From positions 1 through 35,535 of the forward strand of contig JBMOHS010000018.1 of the NCBI GenBank assembly GCA_049317725.1: 35,535 bases of DNA, written 5' to 3'. The position numbers and the translations under genes are program-made. This document shows positions 1 to 9,994 of this stretch, in pieces. The notes under the pieces are model-generated. The model saw only the letters and a program-made list of their open reading frames with translations. It did no database searches and was not told the origin of the DNA. The DNA is from CAIOZW01 sp049317725. GTDB taxonomy: Bacteria; Acidobacteriota; Blastocatellia; RBC074. Within the stretch, counting starts at the first letter, position 1; each line of letters begins with the position of its first letter.

Positions 1-55
<55 letters not shown>

Positions 56-226
56 TCCAGATTGCAGCCCTTCCCCGATAGACCACTGTACGTTCGTTCT
101 ATTCGACTTCGTCGGGTTCGGTGATCCCCTGAAGATCGAAGCAAAAATGCCGACTGGAACCTGATCGACCGAACTCTGCCCCCTCCACTGACCGGGATTT
201 TTTTCGAATCGGGAGAGAAAACTCCC

Positions 227-254
227 TCGACAATTGGAGTGGGTGTGCTATAGT
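227..254 (+). promoter_or_regulatory. Sigma70-like promoter
   Basis: TCGACA (227-232) and TATAGT (249-254) are separated by 16 bases. Each differs from the sigma70 -35 and -10 consensus at one or two positions. Transcription would start near 261 and run into the gene-free stretch. No protein gene begins within 600 bases downstream, so either a non-coding RNA or a long leader would be made. This is a sequence match only. Confidence 0.35.
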
Positions 255-634
255 GCAGCTTGTCTTGGACGTGATTTCGTTTCCCCCTAGCCAGTACCAC
301 CAAGCCAGCACCGGTTCTCTGGTAGAACGAGAAGATTGAGACACACACCCAATTCTGCTGGGCACTTCGCGACCGTGTTGCGTCTACTAGTCGTGCACGA
401 AGAATGAAGTCCCCTTCTTCCGATTTTCTTGTCAGGGGTTCCGTGAGCCTTGCTGACTTCAAGCTTCGTCGACCAAAGACCGCGATGATGGCAGTCCTTG
501 CAGGCGAATCCGGTTATTTTCAGATCTGAAGTGTGCTCGTCTCGATCATCACCATCCGTGGAAGCTGTCGGAGCATCCCTCTTCTTGAGGTCTCAGATTT
601 CAGAGATCGGAAGAAGAGGAGGCTCCCCACACTC

Positions 635-716
635 GCCGATGATTGGGGAAGGTCATCGGCAGGCCAGGACAAATGCGGGGCCTTGCGGCTGACAAATCCC
701 CGCTTGACTGTCAGCC
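635..716. other. Two adjacent perfect hairpins in non-coding DNA
   Basis: GCCGATGA (635-642) is the exact complement of TCATCGGC (653-660) around a 10-base loop. GGCTGACA (687-694) is the exact complement of TGTCAGCC (709-716) around a 14-base loop. Neither is followed by a T run, so they do not read as intrinsic terminators. They could be part of a folded RNA or be protein-binding inverted repeats. Confidence 0.45.
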
Positions 717-896
717 AGACAAGCGAATGCACTGAAGCCCCCCCTTCGACGAAGACCCATTGTCGCGGTCGAGAAGCGAGAATTGAAGAGAAACAGCCTT
801 GGCCAGCAGCAGCAAAAATTTGCTGGGTCGGGCGAAGAGAGATGTGAGAGGTGCCGCCTCGTGGTCGGTGCCAAAGGTGGCCTGAGAGGAACGGCC

Positions 897-1130
897 TTGA
901 AAGTGAGAGATGAAGAAATGAAGAAGGCGAAGCTGATCAAGAAAGGCTCTCCAGTCGGAGAGGAGTTGTTGCAGGGAAAAAAAGGGCGTAAAGCCAAAGG
1001 GAAGGTAGCGCCACCGAAGTCGACCATTGAGGTCACCAAAGAATGGTTGCAGCAGAAGCGCGAGGGAGCCCCCAATGCCCGTGAGGCTTTCGCCTCGCTC
1101 TTTGGAAAGACAGATCCACAATCCGCCTGA
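897..1130 (+). CDS. Small Lys/Glu-rich hypothetical protein
   Basis: I do not recognise this family. The frame is open from 783, but the part before about 897 is unlike a protein. A TTG at 897 lies six bases after GAGAGGA (884-890), which would be a good ribosome-binding site and gives 77 residues. GTG 903 and ATG 918 are alternatives. The product is highly basic in its first half (KKAKLIKKG, GKKGRKAKGK). It ends in a more ordered, probably helical part containing the motif VTKEWLQQKREGAPNAREAF. It has no membrane segment or signal peptide. The gene stands alone, 77 bases before the MFS transporter on the same strand. The basic composition could fit nucleic acid binding, but that is a guess. 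Confidence 0.5.
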   Translation: MKVRDEEMKKAKLIKKGSPVGEELLQGKKGRKAKGKVAPPKSTIEVTKEWLQQKREGAPNAREAFASLFGKTDPQSA

Positions 1131-1207
1131 TCCCTTGGGAAGTCCTTGGTGGGGGGTGGGGTGCTGGCCCTCCTTGTCTGAGAGAGTCTCCCCCGTTGTC
1201 TCCGTCT

Positions 1208-2497
1208 ATGACCAGAATCACACGACGAGAAATCTTCGGCTGGTGCATGTACGATGCGGCCGATTCGGCCTTCACGACTGTCATTGTGACGGTGCTCTAT
1301 GCCCCCTATTTCAGCAAAGTCGTCGTCGGGGATGCCGGTCGCGCCGATCTGCTCTGGGGGCAAGCGGCCTCCATCTCGGAGTTGATCGTCGCCCTGGTGG
1401 CCCCGATCCTTGGTGCGATTGCCGATTTTTCAGGCAGTCGCAAGCGATTTCTTGCTGGTTGCGCAGGGGTCATCGTCGTCTTCACGGCCGCCCTCTGGTG
1501 GGTGACTCCGGGTGCGGTCATGCTCGGCTTCTGGCTTTTCGTCATTGCCAATGTCGGGTTTGCAGGGGGGGGCGTCTTTATCGACAGCTTCCTCCCAGGG
1601 CTCTCAAACGAATCGAATGCAGGGCGAATCTCCGGGATCAAATGGACGATCGGCTATTTGAGTGGAATGCTCTGCCTGTTGCTCTGTTTTCCACTGGCGG
1701 ACGGGAACATCGTCAGTCATCCGACACCGGAGCAACTGGCCAAGGCACGGTTGATTCCCGTCGTCGTCGCCATCTATTTTCTGGTGATGGTGCTCCCGAC
1801 ATTCCTCTTTTTACGGGAGAGAAGTTTTCCGCAGCCACTGCCCCCGGGTGAGAACTACCTGACGGTCGGCTTTCGCCGGGTCTGGCGAACAATTCAGCAG
1901 ATTCGGCAGTACCGGGAACTCTTCAAACTGCTGATTGCCTTCCTCGTCTACAATGATGGCGTGGTGACGGTCATCTACTTTGCTGCGCTCTACGCGTCGG
2001 TGACGATCGGGTTTGACGCGGGAGAGCTGATTATCATGTTCTTCCTTCTCAATATCGTTGCGGCCGCCGGAGCGATCAGCTTTGGCTATCTCGCCGATCG
2101 GATTGGGCAGAAACGGACCATCTTCCTCTCGTTAGGGCTCTGGATTGGAGCGGTCGTCCTCGCTTATGCGACACACTCGAAAATGGCCTTTTATGGCGTC
2201 GCGACACTCGCAGGGCTCGGGCTTGGATCCTGTCAGTCGGTCTCGCGGAGCCTGCTGGCGCTCTTCACTCCACGGGAGAATGCCGCGGAGTTCTTTGGCT
2301 TTCTGGGAATTGCGGGGAAGGCACTGGCCTTTCTTGGACCGCTCCTCTTTGGGCTGATTTCGCGCGAAACGGGCAGCCAGCGGCCAGCGATTCTGGCGAT
2401 CGGGCTCTTCTTCGTCGTCGGCATGGTGCTCCTCTCCTTTGTCGATGAGGCCAAAGGCAAAGAGGCAGCACGCCACCGGGTCCAGAACCACGCCTGA
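1208..2497 (+). CDS. MFS transporter, UMF1/Atg22-like family
   Basis: This is an inner-membrane transporter of 429 residues, rich in hydrophobic segments throughout. The opening REIFGWCMYDAADSAF (7-22) is characteristic of the UMF1 (Atg22-like) branch of the major facilitator superfamily. GAIADFSGSRKRF (69-81) matches the cytoplasmic loop motif between helices 2 and 3, and GYLADRIGQKR repeats it in the second half. The substrate is unknown; Atg22 in yeast exports amino acids from the vacuole, but this cannot be transferred safely. A TTG at 1196 in the same frame, with GAGAG nine bases upstream, could also be the start; I prefer ATG 1208 because family members start close to this point. Its stop is only five bases from the stop of trmL on the other strand. 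Confidence 0.9.
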   Translation: MTRITRREIFGWCMYDAADSAFTTVIVTVLYAPYFSKVVVGDAGRADLLWGQAASISELIVALVAPILGAIADFSGSRKRFLAGCAGVIVVFTAALWWVTPGAVMLGFWLFVIANVGFAGGGVFIDSFLPGLSNESNAGRISGIKWTIGYLSGMLCLLLCFPLADGNIVSHPTPEQLAKARLIPVVVAIYFLVMVLPTFLFLRERSFPQPLPPGENYLTVGFRRVWRTIQQIRQYRELFKLLIAFLVYNDGVVTVIYFAALYASVTIGFDAGELIIMFFLLNIVAAAGAISFGYLADRIGQKRTIFLSLGLWIGAVVLAYATHSKMAFYGVATLAGLGLGSCQSVSRSLLALFTPRENAAEFFGFLGIAGKALAFLGPLLFGLISRETGSQRPAILAIGLFFVVGMVLLSFVDEAKGKEAARHRVQNHA

Positions 2498-2502
2498 CCC
2501 TT

Positions 2503-3003
2503 CTATCCCCCCTCCTGCCCCTCACCTTCACACCGATCCTCCAGTTGACGAAGGGCCTCAAAGAGAACGATCGCGACGGAATTGGCCAGATTGAGCGAGC
2601 GGATCGCTGGATTGGCCATGGGAATCCGGACCGTTCTTCCAGGGTTGGCGTGGATCAACTCAGGTGGAAGCCCTTTCGTCTCCCTTCCGAAGACAAGGCA
2701 ATCCCCCGGCTGCCAAGCAAACTTGGTATAGGGTTGTTCTCCAATCGTCTCGATATAGACAAAGCGGGACGTGGGGAGCGCCTCCCAGAGCGCATCAAGG
2801 GTGCGGTGCTGGTGGAGATCGACCTCGCTCCAGTAATCGACACCAGCGCGACGCAGGGCCTTGTCGTCGATCCGAAACCCGAGCCGCCCAACGAGATGCA
2901 ACCGGCAATGGGTTGCCGCAGATAGGCGGGCGATGTTGCCCGTATTCGGGGGAATTTCGGGCTCGAGGAGCGCAATGTGAAGGGGAGGGTGCGGATCGTT
3001 CAC
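2503..3003 (-). CDS. trmL: tRNA (cytidine/uridine 34-2'-O)-methyltransferase TrmL
   Basis: This SPOUT-class methyltransferase of 166 residues transfers a methyl group from S-adenosylmethionine to the ribose of the wobble base 34 of tRNA-Leu. The opening LHIALLEPEIPPNTGNIARL (8-27) is the family signature. The knot region shows FGRETKGLP (105-113), IPM (127-129) and SLNLANSVAIVLFE (136-149), which form the cofactor pocket. Length is close to E. coli TrmL (157). The start is GTG at 3003 and I see no clear ribosome-binding site before it. It lies 22 bases after the DUF1648 gene on the same strand, so translation may depend on the upstream gene. It is probably the last gene of an acnA operon. Confidence 0.93.
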   Translation of the reverse strand: MNDPHPPLHIALLEPEIPPNTGNIARLSAATHCRLHLVGRLGFRIDDKALRRAGVDYWSEVDLHQHRTLDALWEALPTSRFVYIETIGEQPYTKFAWQPGDCLVFGRETKGLPPELIHANPGRTVRIPMANPAIRSLNLANSVAIVLFEALRQLEDRCEGEGQEGG

Positions 3004-3025
3004 GGGTCAGGAGTAGGTTGGGCGT

Positions 3026-3475
3026 TCAAGGGGTGCCCGAGAGGACCATCCAGAGGACAGCGCCACCGAGCGCGAGGAGAAAGACCGGGAGAAACGATTT
3101 GGCAAGTGCAATCGAGCGCCCACCGGAGATCTCGACCATCTGATGGTTGAGGTAAGTGAACGCAATGACGATGATCAGCAGGAGCAGGTAGAAGCCTCTC
3201 CGCTGCTCCAGTTGGAAGGGCTCTCGAACAGACCGCGTCCCCTCGTCGAGGGGTGGCGAGGACGATCCAGATCCGATCATGGACCAAAGCAGAAGAAGGA
3301 GAACGGAGATCAGGGGGAGGAGAAAGATCATCCATCGCGGCCCCCAGCCATCCGGTCTCCCGAAGAGATCGAAGTGGATGGGGATCCGGGAGGGGAGGCT
3401 GGCATGGGCCCGCACCGCGGCAACCCAGATCCAGGCGACCCCCACCACCGTTCCCCAATGGATGACACGTTCCAC
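3026..3475 (-). CDS. DUF1648 membrane protein
   Basis: This small integral membrane protein has 149 residues. A first membrane segment near residues 7-22 is followed by the conserved DUF1648 stretch IPIHFDLFGRPDGWGP (about 31-46), where the pattern P-x-H-x-x-x-G-x-P-D is diagnostic. Further membrane segments lie near 49-67, 95-109 and 125-146. DUF1648 is also the N-terminal domain of SdpI-type immunity proteins, but single-domain copies such as this have no established function. GTG 3475 follows AAGGGG by six bases. The gene sits 33 bases after acnA and 22 bases before trmL, which suggests cotranscription; a functional link with aconitase is not evident. Confidence 0.85.
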   Translation of the reverse strand: MERVIHWGTVVGVAWIWVAAVRAHASLPSRIPIHFDLFGRPDGWGPRWMIFLLPLISVLLLLLWSMIGSGSSSPPLDEGTRSVREPFQLEQRRGFYLLLLIIVIAFTYLNHQMVEISGGRSIALAKSFLPVFLLALGGAVLWMVLSGTP

Positions 3476-3508
3476 TCCAAGCCCCTTGGCACCTGTCGAG
3501 CGCTCGAC

Positions 3509-6253
3509 TCAGCGGGTGATGAGCTGCCGCAACACGTAGGGGAGGATCCCCCCGTGCTGGTAGTAATCGATCTCAATCGGAGTATCGATGCGAAGGATGA
3601 CGGGAACCTGTTCGACCTCGCCATTGGCACGACGCACCACCAGGGTCACCTCCATCCGCGGGGTGACCTCCCCATCCAATCCGAGCAGGTCGAAGGTCTC
3701 TGTTCCCTCAAGTTGCAGACTGGCCGCACCGACTCCCTCGGCGAACTGAAGAGGCAAGACGCCCATTCCGACCAGGTTACTCCGGTGGATCCGCTCAAAG
3801 CTCTGCGCGATGACCGCTTTGACGCCGAGCAGCCGGGTCCCCTTGGCCGCCCAGTCGCGCGAACTGCCCGTGCCATACTCCTGGCCAGCGATGACGATCA
3901 AGGGGGTCCCCTCCGCCTGATACTTCATCGACGCATCGTAGATGCTCAGCTCTTCGCCATCCGGATAGAAGCGGGTGACGCCCCCCTCTGTGCCGGGCAC
4001 CATCAGATTCTTGATGCGGACGTTGGCAAAGGTTCCACGGGTCATGACCCGGTCATTTCCCCGTCTGGAGCCATAGCTGTTGAAGTCCGCCACGGCAACC
4101 CCCTTCTCCGTCAGGTACCGCCCGGCCGGGGAGCTGGGTTTGATCGAGCCAGCGGGGCTGATGTGATCGGTCGTGACCGAGTCGCCCAGGATCGCGAGCG
4201 GGCGCATTCCACGGATGCTGGCAATGGTCCCGGGCTCCATCCCGAACTGATCGAAGAAAGGAGGCGGCTGGATGTAGGTCGAGTCAGGATCCCAGGCGTA
4301 GACGTTCCCAGTGCTCGCGGGAATCTCGTTCCAGAGGGGATTTTCCGAAGTAAAGTCGGAATAGAGCCGCTGGTAGGTCTCCGGATCGGTCGCCGCGTGC
4401 AGCAACTGACGGACTTCGTCGAGTGTCGGCCAGATCTCCCGCAGATAGACGGGTTCTCCATCGCGGCCAATCCCTACCGGCTCACTCGTCAGATCGATGT
4501 CGACTCTTCCCGCCAGAGCGAAAGCGACGACGAGGGGGGGACTCATCAGGAAGTTGGCCTTGATGTTCTGGTGGACGCGGGCTTCGAAGTTGCGATTGCC
4601 GGAGAGGACCGATGCCGCAATCAGATCGTGTCGGACGACCACCTCCTCGATCTGCGGATCGAGTGGTCCAGAGTTCCCAATGCAGGTGGTGCAACCATAC
4701 CCAACGACCTGAAAGCCAAGCCGATCGAGGTCCTCCTGGAGGCCGGTCCGGGTCAAATAGTCAGAAACGACTCGCGAACCGGGACCGAGAGAGGTCTTGA
4801 CCGTCGGCTTGACCCGCAATCCCTTCGCGACTGCCTTGCGTGCGAGCAGGCCCGCCGCCAACATCACGCTCGGATTGGACGTATTTGTGCAGGAGGTGAT
4901 CGCCGCAATCAGGACATCCCCGTGGCCAAGATCGACCGCGACCTGCGCCGCTGCTGCCTCCTTCTGCAACTGCACAAGGCTCGTCCGCTCGGCCGCTACA
5001 GTTGTCCCGAATCGACCAGCAAGATCGCTCTCCGCGCGGCCATACCCATTCTCTTTGACCGGCTTGCCGAAAAGGTCCCGAAAGGTCTTTCCCAGCTCCT
5101 GCAGCTCGATGCGGTCCTGGGGACGCTTCGGCCCGGCGACGTTCGGCACCACCGACCCAAGGTCAAGCTCCAAGACTTGGCTGTACTCGACCTCACCTCG
5201 CCGCGGGATTCCAAAGAGTCCCTGCGCCTGAAAATAGTTGCGGAAGGTGTCGACCTGCTCCTTCGTTCGGCCTGTCTGGAGCAGATACTGGCACGTCTCC
5301 TCGTCGACCCCGAAGAAGCCCATCGTCGCGCCATACTCCGGTGCCATGTTGGCGATCGTTGCCCGGTCTGTCAGGGAGAGCGAGGCAGCGCCCTCCCCGA
5401 AATACTCGACAAATTTACCCACCACCTTGGCGCGTCGCAACATCTCCGTCAATTGCAAGACGAGGTCGGTCGCTGTCACTCCCTCCCGTACCGCTCCCGA
5501 GAGGTGGACCCCCACCACATCCGGAGTCAAAAAGTAGACGGGCTGCCCCAACATCCCGGCCTCGGCCTCAATACCACCAACCCCCCAGCCCACCACCCCA
5601 AGGCCGTTGATCATCGTCGTGTGCGAGTCTGTTCCGACCAGCGTGTCGGGGTAGTAGATCCCATCGCGGCTCAACACGCCCTTGGCCAGGTACTCGAGGT
5701 TGACCTGGTGCACGATCCCGATCCCCGGCGGCACCACCTTGAAGGTGTCGAACGCCTGCATGCCCCACTTCATGAACTGGTAGCGCGCGCGGTTGCGTTC
5801 AAACTCGATCTCCATATTCCGCTGTAGCGCGTCGGAAGTCCCGGCGACATCGACCTGCACCGAGTGGTCGACGACCAAGTCGACCGGGACGAGCGGCTCG
5901 ATCAACTTCGGATCCTTGCCCATCGCCGCCACCGTCGAACGCATCGCCGCCAAGTCGACGAGCAGCGGCACACCCGTAAAGTCCTGCAGAACGATCCGCG
6001 CGACGATGAAGGGGATCTCCGCCGTCCGTTCCGCCGTCGCTTCCCAGTTGGCCAGCGACCGGACATCCTCCTCTCGCACCTTTTTCCCATCAAAATTCCG
6101 GAGGACTGACTCGAGGACGATGCGGATGCTCACCGGCAACTTCGAGATCGGGCCGATCCCTGCCCTCTCGAGTTGCGGTAACGAGTAGTATCCCCCCTCT
6201 TCCCCGTTGCCCAGGGTGAAGGTTCGGTAGGTGTCGAAGAGATTGTGTGCCAT
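3509..6253 (-). CDS. acnA: Aconitate hydratase AcnA (IRP-like)
   Basis: This cytoplasmic [4Fe-4S] enzyme converts citrate to isocitrate in the TCA cycle. It has 914 residues, close to E. coli AcnA (891). The cluster ligands are C455 in the motif AITSCTNTSNP, and C521 and C524 in YGCTTCIGNSGP. LVGTDSHTTMINGLGVVGWG (205-224) is the conserved substrate/cofactor segment of domain 1. The C-terminal swivel domain contains GQEYGTGSSRDWAAKG and an arginine-rich SFERIHRSNLVGMG stretch. ATG 6253 follows AGGAA by about ten bases. The 490 bases upstream contain phased CCGAAA repeats and a tandem 15-mer that could be regulatory. The long frame on the opposite strand is a shadow of this gene. Confidence 0.98.
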   Translation of the reverse strand: MAHNLFDTYRTFTLGNGEEGGYYSLPQLERAGIGPISKLPVSIRIVLESVLRNFDGKKVREEDVRSLANWEATAERTAEIPFIVARIVLQDFTGVPLLVDLAAMRSTVAAMGKDPKLIEPLVPVDLVVDHSVQVDVAGTSDALQRNMEIEFERNRARYQFMKWGMQAFDTFKVVPPGIGIVHQVNLEYLAKGVLSRDGIYYPDTLVGTDSHTTMINGLGVVGWGVGGIEAEAGMLGQPVYFLTPDVVGVHLSGAVREGVTATDLVLQLTEMLRRAKVVGKFVEYFGEGAASLSLTDRATIANMAPEYGATMGFFGVDEETCQYLLQTGRTKEQVDTFRNYFQAQGLFGIPRRGEVEYSQVLELDLGSVVPNVAGPKRPQDRIELQELGKTFRDLFGKPVKENGYGRAESDLAGRFGTTVAAERTSLVQLQKEAAAAQVAVDLGHGDVLIAAITSCTNTSNPSVMLAAGLLARKAVAKGLRVKPTVKTSLGPGSRVVSDYLTRTGLQEDLDRLGFQVVGYGCTTCIGNSGPLDPQIEEVVVRHDLIAASVLSGNRNFEARVHQNIKANFLMSPPLVVAFALAGRVDIDLTSEPVGIGRDGEPVYLREIWPTLDEVRQLLHAATDPETYQRLYSDFTSENPLWNEIPASTGNVYAWDPDSTYIQPPPFFDQFGMEPGTIASIRGMRPLAILGDSVTTDHISPAGSIKPSSPAGRYLTEKGVAVADFNSYGSRRGNDRVMTRGTFANVRIKNLMVPGTEGGVTRFYPDGEELSIYDASMKYQAEGTPLIVIAGQEYGTGSSRDWAAKGTRLLGVKAVIAQSFERIHRSNLVGMGVLPLQFAEGVGAASLQLEGTETFDLLGLDGEVTPRMEVTLVVRRANGEVEQVPVILRIDTPIEIDYYQHGGILPYVLRQLITR

Positions 6254-6462
6254 ATGATTCGGTTCCTGCTAGTTGACGAGATGCCAGAACTTCTCCCTGC
6301 GCTACGGTCCAAGCCAAATCGGACTGTGGCCGACAAGATTGCGTTGAAATCAAGTGTCCAGTGTACGAGCCGACCCGGCTGATCGTCAAGGAAACCCTCC
6401 GGTTCCTCCCCCCGATCCGGTTCGAGAAAAAATCTGCGGAGGGGCTTTTTTCCTCTTGTTAT

Positions 6463-6489
6463 TTTCGGAAAGTTTCGGTATATTTTCGG
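6463..6489 (-). promoter_or_regulatory. Three helically phased CCGAAA boxes upstream of acnA
   Basis: TTTCGG occurs at 6463-6468, 6473-6478 and 6484-6489 (CCGAAA on the acnA strand). The steps of 10 and 11 bases are close to one helical turn, so all copies face the same side of DNA. They are in an AT-rich patch about 210 to 240 bases upstream of the acnA start. An activator or repressor array is plausible; the regulator is unknown. Confidence 0.35.
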
Positions 6490-6523
6490 TTGTCGAAGGG
6501 AGCAGTCGATGGGGCTGTGGCTG

Positions 6524-6556
6524 GTTCTGACAGAGTTGCTCGTTCTGACAGAGTTG
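6524..6556. repeat. Tandem direct repeat of a 15-mer
   Basis: GTTCTGACAGAGTTG occurs at 6524-6538 and again at 6542-6556, an exact copy with an 18-base period. It is non-coding and lies between divergent genes. It could be an operator with two half-sites in direct orientation, or a simple duplication. Confidence 0.6.
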
Positions 6557-6745
6557 ATTCAACCTGCAGATGAATACAGACAACTATTGCCTGCGGAAAG
6601 TCAGGTTTTCTGAAACCATTCCTGGCCGCCTCCGTACCTGAGATTCTCATCCGACATCCGATCCTGACCACTACCTGAGTTGGGGGGCTCTCCCCGGCAG
6701 GGTCGAGGTCTGCCCGCTTCCCCCATCTGCCTGAGGGGAGGAACG

Positions 6746-6805
6746 GTGCCTGACCAGATCATCATCGAAGAGCCAGATCATCGTGAAGGAGGACCGCACT
6801 TATGA
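6746..6805 (+). CDS. Possible 19-codon leader ORF coupled to the next gene
   Basis: A GTG at 6746 follows the strong ribosome-binding site GAGGGGAGG (6733-6741) by four bases. It opens a 19-codon frame, MPDQIIIEEPDHREGGPHL, that ends in TGA at 6803-6805. This stop overlaps the ATG (6802-6804) of the following gene as ATGA, the classic geometry for translational coupling. The ribosome-binding site of the next gene lies inside this frame. The peptide resembles nothing I know. It may be a real peptide, a coupling device, or chance. Confidence 0.35.
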   Translation: MPDQIIIEEPDHREGGPHL

Positions 6806-7176
6806 CCAGCGTACCAAAGAAGAGCACGCCAATGAGCCGAGCAAAGCAGGGAGAGCAGGCTGGGTATCCGGTGGGGAAGTCACCTCGTCGGCAAGAACGA
6901 CAGCAGATCCTCGCCGTGGTCATCCGGCAATACCGGACAGGTCTCTACCGAAGCTGTGTCAGCCTCAACCAAGGCAATCTGGTGACGATGGGGACACACG
7001 AGGACGAGCGGAGCGCCGAGGAGTCGCTCAACCGCTTCTGGAAGGCCTATGATGAAGGGGAGATCCGCCACTCAGACGACCTCCTCCGCTGGCTCACTCC
7101 CGCCAGCCCCTCCAGTCCAACCGTTTTGTCTGAGAATGCCGAGGGTCGGGGACCCGGTTGCACCCCTCCAGTCTGA
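6802..7176 (+). CDS. Hypothetical protein, 124 residues
   Basis: I do not recognise this protein. The start is well supported: GAAGGAGGA (6785-6793) lies eight bases before ATG 6802. The first 35 residues are basic and probably disordered. A central part contains the motifs QQILAVVIRQYRTGLYRSC and LNQGNLVTM. It is followed by an acidic helical segment with the motif SLNRFWKAYDEGEIRHSDDL, and the tail is rich in Pro, Ser and Gly. It has no signal peptide or membrane segment. It lies 93 bases before the secreted metalloprotease on the same strand, so cotranscription is possible. Confidence 0.7.
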   Translation: MTSVPKKSTPMSRAKQGEQAGYPVGKSPRRQERQQILAVVIRQYRTGLYRSCVSLNQGNLVTMGTHEDERSAEESLNRFWKAYDEGEIRHSDDLLRWLTPASPSSPTVLSENAEGRGPGCTPPV

Positions 7177-7269
7177 TCGGCTATTCTCCCGTTCATTCCT
7201 GCAAGCGAATCTTCACAGGACCAGGGAGACCTGACCAGACGATCTGACACAACTGAACAAAGGGGAGAG

Positions 7270-9918
<2,649 letters not shown>

Positions 9919-9930
9919 CACGATGGAACC

Positions 9931-9962
9931 AAGGGGGGGGAGATCTGACAGGTCCCCCCCTT
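9931..9962 (+). terminator. Hairpin terminator after the metalloprotease gene
   Basis: AAGGGGGGG (9931-9939) pairs perfectly with CCCCCCCTT (9954-9962) around a loop of about 14 bases. The downstream tract is TTCTCACTT, so the U run is weak. Position between the metalloprotease stop (9918) and the next start (9995) supports a terminator role. Confidence 0.6.
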
Positions 9963-9994
9963 CTCACTTCGTGATCAACTGACGGGAGGTCCGA

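Larger units (their letters stand above)
56..896. other. Long non-coding gap with promoter-like site and hairpins
   Basis: No open frame here looks protein-like. The longest minus-strand frame (37-462) runs into the tRNA, and the others have skewed composition and no ribosome-binding site. The stretch holds a promoter-like pair (227-254), a 12-bp palindrome TTCAGATCTGAA (519-530) and two perfect 8-bp stems (635-660 and 687-716). The gap may hold an unrecognised small RNA or a long leader. I recognise no known RNA family: the hallmark segments of RNase P RNA and tmRNA were looked for and not seen. Confidence 0.5.
6254..6745. other. Intergenic region between acnA and a hypothetical gene, with repeats
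   Basis: This gap between divergently transcribed genes has no credible protein frame. It holds three TTTCGG boxes (6463-6489) and a tandem 15-base direct repeat (6524-6556), both described separately. It also has an AT-rich patch at 6448-6487 that could contain promoter elements for acnA. CCAGATCATC occurs twice just beyond it (6754-6763 and 6773-6782). I could not place a confident promoter. Confidence 0.5.

Noticed and set aside
3143..5827. 894-codon open frame on + opposite acnA
   Set aside because: It is a mirror of acnA caused by codon bias in GC-rich DNA. The protein is low-complexity (rich in Asp, Arg, Gly, His), has no family resemblance, and acnA is unambiguous.
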